Positions 11,313-23,872 of a stretch of DNA of 64,000 nt are shown piece by piece. Position 1 is the first letter of the stretch, and every line of letters begins with the position of its first letter. Under the pieces are notes generated by a model, which saw only the letters and a program-made list of their open reading frames with translations, was not told where the DNA came from and did not search any database. The translations under genes were made by a program, and so were the position numbers. Source of the stretch: Pseudevernia furfuracea (Eukaryota > Ascomycota > Lecanoromycetes > Lecanorales > Parmeliaceae); contig JAIUPT010000019.1 in the NCBI GenBank assembly GCA_022315425.1, positions 868,001 through 932,000 of the forward strand, read 5' to 3'.

Positions 11313-12457
11313 AATTGTGACTTAGATAGAGCAATCCTATTGATAGACAAAAAGGATAAATAAGATATAGTAGCCGACACGATTGAACACTCCTCTCAAA
11401 TATGGAAGGCCGGCTTGGGAAGGGAGAAGGTATAGAATGGTTTTTGACGACAAGGAGAGCTGTTGATGGTCCGGGAAGGTCTTGGCGGCTCTTGGCAACC
11501 TAGAGTTGAAAAGCCCGCAATGGTACACACCACCTTCAATACTTGTATAAAAATGTTTTTACACTACACCAAATATCTCAACGACTTTTACCTAAAAATG
11601 CTAGGGGAACCGTATGTCTCCTTGTACCATGTCTCCTCTGTGCCTTGACCAGGCCTCATTGTCGAGGTTGCAGCACCTTGCGTGGTGGAAATGTCATGGA
11701 GCTAGGCTACGATTTCCACCAACCCCATTTCAACGGTGGAGGTACTCTAAAGGCTAGGGGTCTTGAAGCTGGTGCATTGAGCAGCCTTGCAATGGTCGCT
11801 CCAAGTAAAAGGCTAAGTCCAGGAACAAGCAGATTGTCAAGGGTAGTAATTATAAGCCATTGGTATACTATCCTGCTAATCGGAAGAGCAATAAGCTTGG
11901 TGGTCGTCGTTGGGCTGATAGCCCTCTCTATAGGCATAGCGAGATGATGGCGATTTAGCGCGCTTTCTCTTTCTGGGAAGACGACTGCATATGGCTTTGC
12001 TCGTTTGTCCCAATTGGTGCACAATCCTGGGTCGTATAGAATACCGCGTCGAGGTAGACGACAGCTATACCTACGAAGCCTCAAAGCCTAGTGCTCAATA
12101 ATAATAAAAGGAGTTGTCTCCGAGCGAGTGGTGCACATTCTGTATTATTGGCCAGATGCCGACGAGTCTAAGACCGTTAGAGTATGGCGTGCTGCGAGTT
12201 GCAGGGATACTGTAAAAGCCGTTTGTCGATCTCTGTGGCTGGTGCTATACGAGTAATGCAACTGTGGCGTCCATCTCCCCCAATTTCAAAGTCGTCGTCA
12301 CACGTCAATTACTCTTCATCCTTCTCCTTTTTCTGTGTCTAATGCTAGTATATACACATATATCATTCCAACATCCTTCGCATATGCTGCAGTATGTCCT
12401 ACCTTTTCCAGCCTTCCTGACGACCGTCATCGATGTATGTTGAGTCGCTCAAGGGCA
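11313..12457. other. Interval upstream of the cyclin and F-box genes
   Basis: Two overlapping frames are present on opposite strands (plus 11543-11947, 134 codons; minus 11707-12084, 125 codons). Neither shows a recognised motif or splice context. The minus one has hydrophobic stretches and could be a relic of a mobile element or chance. The rest should hold the divergent promoters of the flanking genes. Confidence 0.35.
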
Positions 12458-14468
12458 ATGGATACTTACTTGGAACACAAAGATCGTCTTGCACCTGACG
12501 ATGCTTTGTCGGCTAGGTTGGCGACCCCTCAATCCAGTTGACACTTTCTCATAAGCTGACATTTATACAACTCAGGTCCGGCCGGGCCTTCGGGGGATTG
12601 AGAGCTCAAAGCCAAATCCCGGTGCCAAGGACCTCCTTCTCGTCAGATGTCCAAGATGCAGACATGGACCTCTTTCAGTCTCCGAGACCATCAATGTCCT
12701 CTTTTACAAGCATGGCCACAAGCGTTGGATCTTGTGCTACGTCCTGCACATACTCTACCGCACCAAGCACTCCGGTGTCACTGGCCTCTAGACCATCACC
12801 CCACTCAAGCCAATTGCAATTACGTCCTAAAATACCTCGCCAGCCAGTGTTTCAAGGTCTGCCGCCGGAAATTTACGACTGCATACTACAACAGCTGAGA
12901 GTGCTCCATGAGGATCCAGCGTCGCAGAGCTGCCAAACATGTCATCTTCGAGACCTGTGTTCTCTTGCTTTGACCAGCAGAGCGTGGGACAAAGCTGTAG
13001 TTAAGCGGATGTGAGTCAAAGCTGCCCGCCATTGCAGAATACAAGAGCATACGGCTCATAAGTTCCTAGGTATGATCGTATACATGTCGTGGGACCCGAC
13101 TCAAAAGAACAGATGAAGAAATACAAGATGAAGACTGGAGTACGGCTAAAACTATTGCGGCGGACGCTACGGGAACGAAGTTTCCTTGCGCAGCACGTGC
13201 GTGAGCTCAAGGTCCCTCGCCTTCAAGCAGAAGGAGACCCTTTAAGGAAAGACATGATCAGTATAGTGGCATCACTAGTCATGGCCTGTCCCAACTTTGA
13301 GAGACTAGTCGGCTTCTATCCCGTCTATGGTCACGAATTCGATCGATTAACGCATGCCTTGTCAACTCGAAAGAAATTGAAAGAGCACATGTGGTTGATT
13401 GGAGAAAATGCCGCCATAACCCAACGGAGTCAGAAGCAATTGGCTCCTGGCTTAATGGATCCAGAGCAGAAGGAATCATTCGTCTTTTTCCATCAGGCTT
13501 GGGATTCGCTAACAACCTTATTCCTTCACTCCCCTGGCCTTGGAATCTTAGAAAAGGACATCTTTGTGAACACCAAGAACAACGGAGATCCCCGCAGAGT
13601 TCAAGGACCCGGAATCTTACATCGATTACCAGCCCTGAAACACCTGTGCGTTTCCAGTTTCGACATGGACGATTTTGACGATTATACCCTGCAGTATTTG
13701 CCAGCGCTTCAATCTCTACGTCTCCAGGATCTAGAAGGAGTCACTTTCTGGGGTCTTTCTGAGTTTTCGCGTACCACAAACACCTTTTCTCTTCGCAATC
13801 TCTCATTGATTAACCTAGATATCATGTACATATCCGCCATCTCGAATCTGCTCCTCCACCTGAAGAACCTCAAACGCTTCACGTTGGTACAAGACAGTTC
13901 ACCCGAAGTTGCTGAAGGGCAAATAGCTGTCCAGCCGATCATCGCGTCTCACCTACTCGAGTTCCTCCACTGGGAAATAATCGTACCCGGTTCTGCGAAC
14001 GTAAACCTAGCAAATTCCATCAAGGCAAAGGGCTTTCCACGGCTCTGTACCATGAGAGCTCCCTCAGATCACCTCGGACTGCTCCAGGCTCTCTGCAAAC
14101 CCAGAGCCCAAATCGAACTGCCCAGCGACTGGAACAGCATAAATAACGCCCACACCATGGCACCCGACAGTCTCCTCACCTCCCGCCGAGCCGCCCAGCA
14201 AAGACTCGAGCAGGCATGGAACACCGTCCAATTCAAAGTCGTCGTGCAAGAAGATGACCTCGTGCACGAGATCTTCGACCTCAATGGCTTCATCGGCGAG
14301 ATTGGGTCTAAGATCGATTACAGTCTTGAGCCCGACGTGCCGGGGAGCGATCAGGCGTGGATTGACTTTCCCGACGTGGTTAGTGTCAGGGATGAGATGG
14401 CGTTCAAGGATCCGTGCAGAGGGTTGTGGAATGCGAGTAACCCCGGGGGGTATAAGTGGTGGCAGTGA
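12458..14468 (+). CDS. F-box domain protein
   Basis: Exons 12458-12516, 12576-13010 and 13070-14468 give 630 residues. The F-box (about 111-160) begins PRQPVFQGLPPEIYDCIL and is interrupted by a short Cys-rich insert (SCQTCHLRDLC) before CSLALTSRAWDKAV. Downstream are leucine-rich stretches (LPALKHLCVSSF, LPALQSLRLQDL, LKNLKRFTLV) that may form irregular leucine-rich repeats for substrate binding. By family it should be a substrate receptor of an SCF ubiquitin ligase; the target is unknown. Exon 1 was added because the splice 12516/12576 creates SARSGRAFGGLRAQ in frame and gives a clean ATG. Its donor (GTTGGC) is weak, so the first ~20 residues are less sure. The protein ends in GGYKWWQ. Confidence 0.85.
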
Positions 14469-15496
14469 GTTATACTTTCCCCGTCATTTCCGCCTGATTT
14501 GCGCAACATTCGAGCTGCAAGTCCTATTTCAGGAGTAAAACCCCACCCACAACTCATATCTAATCCCAAAGAGACATGCTGACTCGGAAATCACTAAGAC
14601 ATACTGAGCGGCCGAGATATCGAAGAGTTGATTTGCGGGAGTTCTTTTAGGGCACGAGCTGAAGAGAAGAGGCCATTCGGATCTTGTTCTACTTGGATTG
14701 GTAATCTTGAGATCTAGCTAGCTTGGGATAAGGTCTATACCCCATTGATATAACAATACTCTATCGAGCCGAGAGTCCCGAGTGTTCGAACTCATTCATC
14801 ATACGCTTATCACGTCTTTGCCTTGTCCTGCGACCCTGTTGTTCTACCTTGTCGTGGCCTTGAACCCATTGAGTGAGTGACTAGGTAAAAATCTCTCTTG
14901 TTCGCCCTTGTGCTACCTGTAGCAAAACATGGATGGAGCACCTGAAAGGATGCAGAATCCAGGCCACGGATTAGCTGGCTTGCATTCTCAAGTTTCACGA
15001 CACGTTGAATCGAAGGTAATTTTACTAAACCTCGAGATCGACTATGAGTGTCATCTTCTGATTCCTTTTTTTCCTTCACGACCCGTTATTCCAGCCTATA
15101 AGCATAGAAGACACTTTGAACAACCTCGAGGATCTTCGTCCCTAAGTTGCACAGTGACCTACAGCGAAGCCAATGTATGGTCTGCAGAGTTCGTGTGTCT
15201 TTTCAAAAGTATGGCAGGAACTACAATATGTACAGCAGTCGCAGCATATATCAAGCTCTTTAGCTGCGATTCCTTCCTCGAGCTCGTTTCCATCATCCGT
15301 GCTGGCTTGCGACGCATGCCATGCCCAAAACCCTCGCAAGGTCGATCGCCCAAATAGCAGAAACCCCCACTGCCTCGAGTCCTAAGCCAATGGATGGCAT
15401 GCGGCTAGAAGGCATCGGCATGCAAAACACGCGCCTTTCAGCCAAGACGGATCGCATCGATCCGTCCATTGTTCGAGCTCATTGTCGTCGAAGTCA
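14469..15496. other. Interval between convergent F-box and SCH9 genes
   Basis: This stretch lies beyond both stop codons. Short frames with Cys pairs occur on the plus strand (about 14895-14960 and 15300-15360), and a good intron-like segment (15016-15092) is visible, but no continuous gene could be built. It is probably 3' sequence plus spacer. Confidence 0.35.
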
Positions 15497-18060
15497 TTAC
15501 ATGTCGAAATGGCCATTGTTGAAAACTCCCTCATCGTTAGACGTGGTCTTGATGATTCCACTCATGCGGTCCCCTCGATTACTTTTCGTACTTTGCAGCT
15601 GAGTCCAGCCATCATCATCCTCCATATCCTCGTCCATCGTCTCCAGATCTTGACCTTTGAACTGTTCGTCCATGGTACTCTCATCCACAAAAGTGAAGCC
15701 TTTGAAGTTCGCCTGCATGCCTGGTGACAGTGGAGTCGAGGCTGGCATGGCACCAGCGGCCAGCGCTGCTGCACGCTCGTTTAGTGAGGAAGAATTCTGT
15801 AGGGCATTGGTGAATTCGGGGTCGAAGTTGGAAACATCGCGAATGTTCTTCAGCTTGGGCTTGAAAGGCGGCACGACCATTTTGTTCATCATTGCGTTCC
15901 AGTCGGTGTCTGCAAAGAAGATATGCTCTTTGAGCTCGTCGGCATCTCTCTTTGCGCCTAGTCGGTGTTTTGGGTTACGATTGAGCAGGCCCTTAACAAA
16001 ATTCCTTCCTTCTGTGCTCAAAGCATCTTTGGGGAAGCGGACCTTTCCAAACGCAATGTTCTTATACATTTGCTGTGTATCGTCGGCATAGAACGGACTC
16101 CATCCACAGACCATCTCGAATACCAAGACACCGAGAGACCAGAAATCCACCATTGTGGTGTATCCTGCTTCGTCGAGTAATACTTCTGGAGCCAGGTATT
16201 CTGTAGTTCCACAGAAGGTATTCGTAGTCTGATCCTTGGTAAGATTGGCCTTTGATAAACCGAAATCGCAAAGCGAGATATGTCCATTCGCATCAAGAAG
16301 TATGTTTTCTGGTTTCAAGTCACGGTACACAATGTCGTATTGGTGTAGATGCTGAAGCGCGAGGATGAGCTCGGCAATGTAGAACTTTGCCCTGCCTTCG
16401 TCGAACCTGCCCTCCTTTTGTAGATGATAGAATAATTCGCCGCCGGACATGAAGCCTGTAACAAGGTAGAGGTCGGTAGGGGTCTGGAAGGAGAATTTGA
16501 GTCCAACAATGAACTGGGAATTGGCTGTTGCTGTGCGGACGAGGATGTTGCGCTCCCCAAGTGTGTGGGCCACCTCTTTCTTCTGCACAATAACCTTCTT
16601 TGAAAGGACCTTCATAGCATAGATACGCCCAGTATCTTTTTTCACGACCTGAAAAACTTGGCCGAAGGTACCTGCCAATTGCAAATTAGCAACAGATCTT
16701 TACGCAGTCCATCTCAAACAAACCTTTGCCTATCAACTTCAATATCTGGAAATCGTCGGGTCCAAACTTTGTCTTATCCGTCTTCTGAAAAGAGAAGTCG
16801 AGGTGGACCTCGCCAGAGACATGATCTTCTTCGGGGTCCCGGGCTTCCAGTTTGTACCATCCCTCAACTCTTCTATTTTCATGGAATACGTCCGGACTGA
16901 CCTTCACGAGGCCCAAGAACGCTTCGTAATTCCCGCCGTCGTAGACGTTGATGCTCACCTCAGAATGTTTCCCGAGGACATCACTGTCCAAATACCTTTA
17001 GCAAGAAGCGAAGAATGGATACTGCGAGGAAGTCTTACAAAACCGCCTCATGATTCCATATCGGATCAGTTATTCTACCATTCTTGAATTCCTTTTGGTC
17101 TTTTAGACTCGTCGTACTGCTTTGCCGACTCTTCATCGGGATCGCCATAGACCTGCCCATTTCGCCATGGAGTGCTTTAATTGAGACACCACCACCAGAC
17201 TGGTCTCTGCTTTTTGCTTCGGGGTTTGCTTCCGCATCTCCTTGTCTATAGCCGGTGGCAATCGACTCGATCTCTTCAAAGGCGCAAACAGCATATGGAT
17301 TGAAACTGGGTCTTAATCCTCGAGCGACTGCTATCGTTACTGACAATTTTCCTTTTGGAGGACCGACCGGGGGCGAAGACCGGGATGTCGGTGCTGCGGT
17401 TGCTCCATTCGCGTTAGACAGTCCATTGCCCTGATCCGTGGTGGTAGGTGGGGTTTGTCGGGCTGACTCTGAGCCATCGTTCGACAATGCTCGTGGGGTA
17501 AGTGGAGGGGTATTCTTCTTATGCGGCGACGCCGCATGATCAGTTAGCTTTGTTACTTCCAGGTGTGAAGTCAAAGAAGAAAGTGCAGATTTGCCAGGTG
17601 CATCCGAGGTTGGGGTGCTTGGTATCGATGATGAACGAGAAGATGTGGGATTCGAAATGTGTGCAGCATTAATAGAAGACCTTGTTGTAATGCTGGAGAG
17701 GGGGTTCAAGCCGGCAGTTTGTCGGCGTGTGCGTACTGGCAAGACGCTGCTCCCCGATCCTTGCCGTTGCAGAAGAGGATGACAGGGAATAAACATATCA
17801 GCTTCACGTGCTTGGGAGCTGCCATCACTGCCAGCCTCGCTCACTTTACGTGTTGAAGATGAAGAAGAAGATGAAGTTGGCGGGGTTGGGTATGCAGGGG
17901 CGGTCATGGGATCAATTCTTCCATCCTGCATTTGTTTCTGGGATGATGGTAGCAACGGCTGTGGCGAATCTGTCCCATCTTGCTCGCCAGGTGAGCTAGG
18001 AGCCGTGGGCAAAGCGCCACCCGCAAGCTCTCTACCGAGCTTGAACGTAGGCTTCTCCAT
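15497..18060 (-). CDS. SCH9: AGC-family Ser/Thr kinase Sch9 with C2 domain
   Basis: Exons 18060-17039, 16983-16724 and 16671-15497 encode 818 residues. Sch9 is a TORC1 effector that couples nutrients to growth, ribosome synthesis and stress responses. The first ~235 residues are low-complexity Ser/Pro/Thr-rich. A C2-like domain (about 237-415) starts GKLSVTIAVARGLRPSFNPY and contains VSINVYDGGNYEAFLG. The kinase domain spans ~418-680: glycine loop GKGTFGQV, ATP lysine in YAMKV (~448), catalytic YRDLKPEN (Asp ~545), DFG (~563), activation loop TTNTFCGTTEYLAPE with the PDK1-site Thr (~579). The C-terminal tail carries the hydrophobic motif FKGFTFVDES, the expected TORC1 site. The C2 plus AGC kinase layout distinguishes it from PKA and YPK kinases. 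Confidence 0.95.
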
Positions 18061-19995
18061 GTTTTGCGCGGAGTGGACAGGTAAGGGGTATTATTGATTG
18101 CTGGAATTTGTGAAAGATCTCTCACGAACCTGTCCAAAATCGCTGTGTGAAATTCCGGGCAACCGTTTATCAGACAGGTCAGGGTGAGGTGTGGCGACGC
18201 CGGATGGCGGTGCTGATCCTATACTATGAGTCTCATCGTCCGAGTAACTATCCAACCTGAGGATTAGTCGCTGTCATGGTGTTCACCGTTCGACGAGAAC
18301 AAGCTATGAAAAGACAAGGCTTGGGGAGGGCGAGCGAGGATTGATATTGCAAGGGCTCGCAAATATGAAATGTGCATGCAGCGTGATTCTGTGTTGCAGG
18401 TGCGGAAATGTGGCAGGAAAGTAAGTGAAGTAAAGTCCCGGTGGAAGAAAGATGAGAGAGGTGTTGAAGGTGAGAAATGGCTGGGGGGCGGGATTATGTA
18501 TTATTGTGTGATGATGATGTTGGGAATAATTTTCGTCCGGCTCACTGGCTTGGCAGGGAAGCTCGGGAAGCAGATGATCTGCACTAGAGTAGCTCCAGGA
18601 GCTCTGCTCCGAGCAGCAAGCCAGCGAACTTGAGGAGTGACTTGACATGTAGGACTTAGAAGGCAAGACCTAGAAGGCAAGACCAACTGTTCATGCAGTA
18701 TAGTGAATTGCGACAGCATGGAGGGAGAATAGCCCAAGTTCTTAGGGCGATTATGCTGGTAGTGGGTAGTGAAGGAGAATGAAAGCTGCACGAATCATGG
18801 CTCTGCGGCGGGGCAGAGGCGAGAGGAGAAGGGGTGAAAACGAGGAGAGGGGTGATTGAGCAGCAGGGAAGAAGACTTGCCATTGTGGATTGAGCAATTT
18901 TCGCCTCAAGTAATCGGTATTCAGCTGATGAGCCATCTGCTTGGTCTGGTGGAAGCTGACGAGCTTTGAACTGTCGTCCTTTAACGGATCTGACAGGGAG
19001 AGTACAGTACGAGAGTACGAGATTGATTTACGAGTAAGGGAGTAATTAATAATAATAATATGTGATATTTCAATAAAGAAAATAGAGAAATCAAGAATGG
19101 TGGGGGTTGTTCATGTCGACTCTCCTCGACTCGACTCTCCCACCAGTCCCTCTCGGCTCTCTCCGAGACTACCTTACTCGCCTCCGAGCGCCCGATTCGA
19201 TGGGAACAACTTCCAACTTGGCTAGAGCACCCTGTCCAATACACAGTCACAAGGTGATTACTTTATGCTCCAGCAAACCATAGCAGACGAGATATTGTTA
19301 TTATTATTATTATTATTATTATGCCTATGATTACTTATTGCACCTCTTCAACTAGGAATAATTCTTATTACACAGAGACGCTAAATCTTCCTTTGCTCTA
19401 CCTAGATACTCTAGACACTATTATCATAGAGTACTACTAATCGTCCGAACATCATCCAATTTCGAAAACCACTTTGCTTTGCCCATCTTCCAACAACCTA
19501 AAGTAAAAGTAAAGCATCATTTCGCCATCAGTTTCCCCGTACTAGTACATCTAGAGTATATGCTTTCTTTGTGTCCCGTCTGTTGCTCCCGCAAAAGGCG
19601 TAAAAGGTTTCTTCTCTGGGGCCGTCGCGGGGCAGTGAGCCCAACACCAACGGATGGGGGTTTTGGCATGGCAGTACGTACAGTACAGCATAAACGTTGG
19701 CTTAGACTATACAGAGTAGTAGGTAGGTACGAATGGCAGAAGCTTAGCAGAGACCATTGGGAGCTGCGCCAAGGGCTCGATGCTACAATGATTGAACTGG
19801 TTCCCCTTACTTTATGCATACCTGTTCTGGGAAAGACAGTAGCGTGAGTTGATTCCGGATTCTCGGCTAAACCTTTTCCTTAGTCAGCAAGGAAACAGCT
19901 ACCGTACGCGAGTCTTGCCAATATAACATGCTGACTACGAACAACCTTGGACCCGCCCATGCAAGAGCTATAAAACAACTTTGGGGGTGGCAGTC
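18061..19995. other. Long divergent upstream region of SCH9 and RSC7
   Basis: No gene could be supported over 1.9 kb. Adjacent to SCH9 the sequence is rich in short purine and pyrimidine runs, consistent with a long leader. A TTA microsatellite lies at 19298-19322. AT-rich tracts with ATAATAATA occur near 19040-19070. Both promoters should lie here. Confidence 0.4.
19298..19322. repeat. TTA trinucleotide microsatellite
   Basis: About eight uninterrupted TTA units. It lies in the divergent intergenic region and has no visible coding role. Confidence 0.9.
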
Positions 19996-21734
19996 ATGGC
20001 CCGCACATCTCGAGCACAGGCTGCAAGAGCAGCGAAAAGTAAGGACGAATTCTTTTTGCTACAAATACTAAGGCTCGGGTCCATGCTGACAAAACCTTGG
20101 CAGGAACATCAACACCCCAAGCACCTGATGTCTCTGATGAAGAAATGGTAGATGGACCAGTTTCAGGTCCAGCAAGCGCTCAGGGAAATGGAAGTGAGAA
20201 TGATGAAGAAAATGAAGTGGAGGTGGAGGAGGAAGACGGTCAAGCTACACCAGCCGCCGAATCAGACGCGGGCTCTCGCCTCTCAACGCCTAACCCTGGA
20301 CGAACACCTAAACCCCGGAAGCGAGGGAGACCTGCCAGGCGAGGATCGAATCGTCGAGGCGCAGCAGACGAATTGGAGTCACGAGATACCGGGTCGGAAG
20401 CAGGAACACCGAGGAAGAGAGGAGGCTGGCGTGGACGTGGCTTCGGAGGTGGAAGATGGGGTAAGCCAAGGGGAGGGCCATCACATATCACGCAAGTACC
20501 TCTGGACAAAGAAGGCAATATGGCCCCCGTCAAGGACGATGAAGTACAGCTGCCCCCAGACCCTGAGGGCGAGGAAAAGGTCGATGTGAATGGACACCTC
20601 AAGGGGGGCAGAGAATACCGCGTCAGAACCTTTTCAATTGAAGGAAAGGGCGACAGGCTTTACATGCTGTCTACTGAGCCCGCAAGGTGTATCGGGTTTC
20701 GAGACAGCTACCTGTTTTTTCAAAAACACAAACAGCTGTACAAGATCATTCTTGCAGAAGAGGCCAAAAAGGATTTGATCGAGCGGGGTCTCATTCCTCA
20801 CTCCTACAAGGGACGGGCGATTGGCGTCGTCACTGCCCGCTCTGTCTTTCGAGAATTTGGAGCAAAGATTATCATCGGTGGCAAGAAAATCACAGATGAT
20901 TATCAGGCGGCTGCAGCACGTGCCAACGGAGATGCTGAGGGTGAACTTGCCAATCCCGAAGACGATCTACCTGGTGGTGGCGAGGAGTACGACAAGAACA
21001 AGTTTGTTGCGTGGCATGGGGCAAGCGCCGTTTACCACACAGGAGCACCGAGCGTGCCCATGGTCAACGGCAAGGCCGTAGAAGGCAAAAAGCGCAAGAT
21101 CATCGTTACTGGAGCAAATTGGATGTTTGAGCATGCCCGAGAGTCTAGGTAAAAGCCACAGTCTCTCCATTCCGAATCTCTGACTGATATTGCCAGCCGC
21201 TTCAATTCTTCTCTCGCCGCCCAGCGTCGTCATAATCTGAACGGCGTATATGACGTCCACACCAACGTCATGCAATACCCAAAGATCATGCAGCCGACGC
21301 ACGCTCGGTGGGAGCAGGTTTCGCCGATAACGCCAACGTCAAGACCTTGGCAAACTGCAGCTGATCAGATCAACGGCGTCTTACCTGATGGGCTCAACGG
21401 AACAACTGGACACTCCGATGGCCGCGAACCAGCGGCCAATACGATATTTCCTGAAATCCCACCAGTCTTCATACGCAACTTCATGATCTCCGACACGTAC
21501 TACGAAACTCCTCCTGCATCAGTGTTGGGTTATCCAGGACCTGACGAAGAAATCCTCGATGTTGGGCCCGGAGAGCTGACTCGTGTGCCGGAGCATTTGC
21601 TGGCCGAGTTACCGGAAGGTTGCCGCCAAGCGTTCATTGAGGCGAGGGCCGTGGAGAGGGCATGGAAAGAACGCTGGGGCACGGACAAGGAAGATGGAGC
21701 TCGAGCAAAACTACGGATTACTTATAACACTTGA
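19996..21734 (+). CDS. RSC7/SWP82-type chromatin remodelling complex subunit
   Basis: Exons 19996-20038 (43 bases), 20104-21148 and 21197-21734 give 541 residues. The protein belongs to the Rsc7/Npl6-Swp82 family, non-catalytic subunits of RSC and SWI/SNF remodellers in the nucleus. The N-terminal ~170 residues are acidic, then Arg/Gly- and Lys-rich, with an AT-hook-like KPRKRGRPARRG and an RG-rich segment. The family core starts GHLKGGREYRVRTF (about 180) and includes RLYMLSTEPARCIGFRDSY, LFFQKHKQLYKI and YKGRAIGVVTARSVFREFG. The C-terminal part has VYDVHTNVMQYPKIMQP after the second intron. The short first exon supplies MARTSRAQAARAAK and is needed for a start in frame; an internal Met at 20097 would start inside intron 1. 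Confidence 0.9.
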
Positions 21735-23872
21735 CGCAATAATCTACTCTACGAGAGATGCGGCGTGAAAGATTAGAAAGACCCCATCCAACCCCGCAGA
21801 AAGTGAAAGTAGGGTTTTTCTGTAGCTGCAGGACCGTCGCATGGAAACGGGAGCCTTAGCTCTACGAGGACTAGTGTACGGGGGAAAAGCAACACGCGAA
21901 TCGTCACACTTGTCCGTGTGTGACTCGATCAGCCGAAGTCATGCATCGATACAGTGCCAAGAAGCCAAGCTCTATCGTACTCTCTTACTGATTACTAACT
22001 CAGCAAAGCATGAAGAAAAAGGGAAAAAGGAAAAAGGAAAAAGACGCATGGCAAGGTTCCTCTTCGACCAGTTGCCTGGTCATTCAGGGCATTGGCAAGA
22101 AGTCACAATGTGATAGAGGGTTGAGAGTGGAGCCTATTGGAAAAGGCAGCATACCCAACCAATTCGACCATAGTCAAAAAGGACCTTCTCTCTATCATGT
22201 GCAAATTTAAGAAGCTCTCGTGTCCGTAGTCGAGATAGTTTGTCGGATGCAACGGCCAGAAAGGGCCGAGGAGTCAGAGTGACTTGGAATCACTGGATGC
22301 CCGCTTCCCCTTTAGAGTTGACTCTCCCAGTAGTAGCGTAACAGGGTAAAGCAGTCAGACAAGGCGGTCACACAATAATAAGGTAATTAATAAGTAGAGT
22401 ACCTCGGGTAGGTATGATCTTCGCAGAGGCATAGGTTAATCTGAACCGATGAGATGCCTCGAGAGGATACATAAAGTAGTCACGCTGAGATATATTTAAT
22501 TCGCTGAACAAGCAGCAGCAGCATTTTGACGAAAGGTTATTCTCTTCCCACATTAATAATATTACTCTTTTCGTGTGGAGTTCATTTTCTTCTTTTTTTC
22601 TTTTCTCCTTTTCTCTTCTTTTTTCAACTTCTTTTTTGGCTTGGCGGCGCCCCCCCCTTGACTCGGACGGAAGTAAATTAAAAAAAAACCCAAAAAATTT
22701 GCCCCGAGCCGGCCACAGCAAAAAACGGCTGCCTCCTCCTGCTCCTCCATCACCGCTAATCGTCATCACGAACAACCACAATCCAACCTTTTCTCTTTTC
22801 CCTTTTCACTCTTCCCTTTCCTTCCTTCATCCCTTTCATCCTGTCACAAAGCTCTCCTTCTCTATCTCTATCTCTACCTCCACCTCCTCTTCCTGCCACG
22901 ACACCTTCTCCTGCCTCCCGCTCTACTCCAACACTCCCCAGAGCGGAAGGCGCTCTTTCGAGAGATTACTCTTAATTTCCCCCCCAAAACACAGTCTCGT
23001 CTCACTTCGAGCCTTTCCCCCCTGCCGAACCACATCCTGCAGACAAAAGATACAATACATTACTACTCCGACATACATATTGTTCCTGTCGGCAAAATCC
23101 TATCTGCACTTACGACCATCTTCATAGTCTTAAGACGTGCATTCCGGACGGACCTCCGGACGTGTGAAGAAATTGGTATCCAGCGATCTCAATACACCCA
23201 ACAAGTCTCTTGCCCTTTGATGCGATCATCAGGCCACAAAGAGCACCTTGTTTGGCAGCTGAGCGTCTATTGCTTGCTCCCGTCACACGGTTCTCGTCCA
23301 TCAAGCTCATCCATGGCTTTGCACGCCTAGAACCTTCACCAGGTTTCCCCCCCTTCTGCACCATTCTACATCTACTCAACAGGACTTCGACAATCCATCT
23401 CAAGCTAAACGAGCTTTTTACTAAGACTTGTGGCTCCTTGAATCAATCCTGCCCACCAACTACCCGACAAAGAATTCGTAACACTGCACGCTTCCGCATC
23501 AACAACACACTGCAGAGAAACTTCCAATCATCTTCTTCCCTTCTTCTTTAGGCTTTTCAACACTTCAGCGATCTTGCACTTTCAGCGTGACGACATACCT
23601 TTCCATATAACGATTCACGACCACCATCATCAAATCAGATACCATACAACAGTACAACTTTGACTCAACTCTGAAACCTCCCATGACATCAAACCCAGGT
23701 GTTTGAATACTGGACCCCTCTTCCTACTTGGCCAAGCTGTGCTTCGCGCCGCTGGCAGTGGCAGGTTCGGACAAGTGAAGGCAAGGGATATCCAGGTCAT
23801 CGACGCTCTGTACTCAATACCTTAATCTTGACAGTCGAGCTTTTGGCCTATCTTGGCTCGCGTTGCTAGACC
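21735..23872 (+). promoter_or_regulatory. Long upstream region and leader of the CLG1-like gene
   Basis: From about 22570 to 23580 the plus strand is strongly pyrimidine-rich (runs such as TTCTTTTTTTCTTTTC and CTCCACCTCCTCTTCC), typical of a long fungal leader or promoter. A 184-codon open frame in this tract (22573-23127) is compositionally a by-product. Close to the gene lies a small upstream frame at 23683-23706. The part before 22350 shows nothing definite. Confidence 0.5.
23683..23706 (+). promoter_or_regulatory. Possible upstream ORF (MTSNPGV) before the CLG1-like gene
   Basis: A seven-codon frame with its own stop ends 166 bases before the main ATG. If the transcript starts upstream, as the long leader suggests, it could dampen translation. 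Transcript start data are absent. Confidence 0.35.

Noticed and set aside
14880..15385. Plus-strand pieces with Cys pairs (PCATCSKTW..., CMVCRVRV..., ACDACHAQN...) and an intron-like segment, suggestive of a small zinc-finger gene
   Set aside because: The pieces lie in different frames, have stops between them and could not be joined with acceptable splice sites; the region is 3' of SCH9 and of the F-box gene.
18304..18936. Several 60-120-codon frames upstream of SCH9
   Set aside because: Low-complexity Ser/Leu/Pro translations of a CT-rich leader with no splice link to SCH9.
22573..23127. 184-codon plus-strand open frame
   Set aside because: Its Ser/Phe/Pro/Leu composition simply reflects a CT-rich tract; no motif, and it lies in the leader of the CLG1-like gene.
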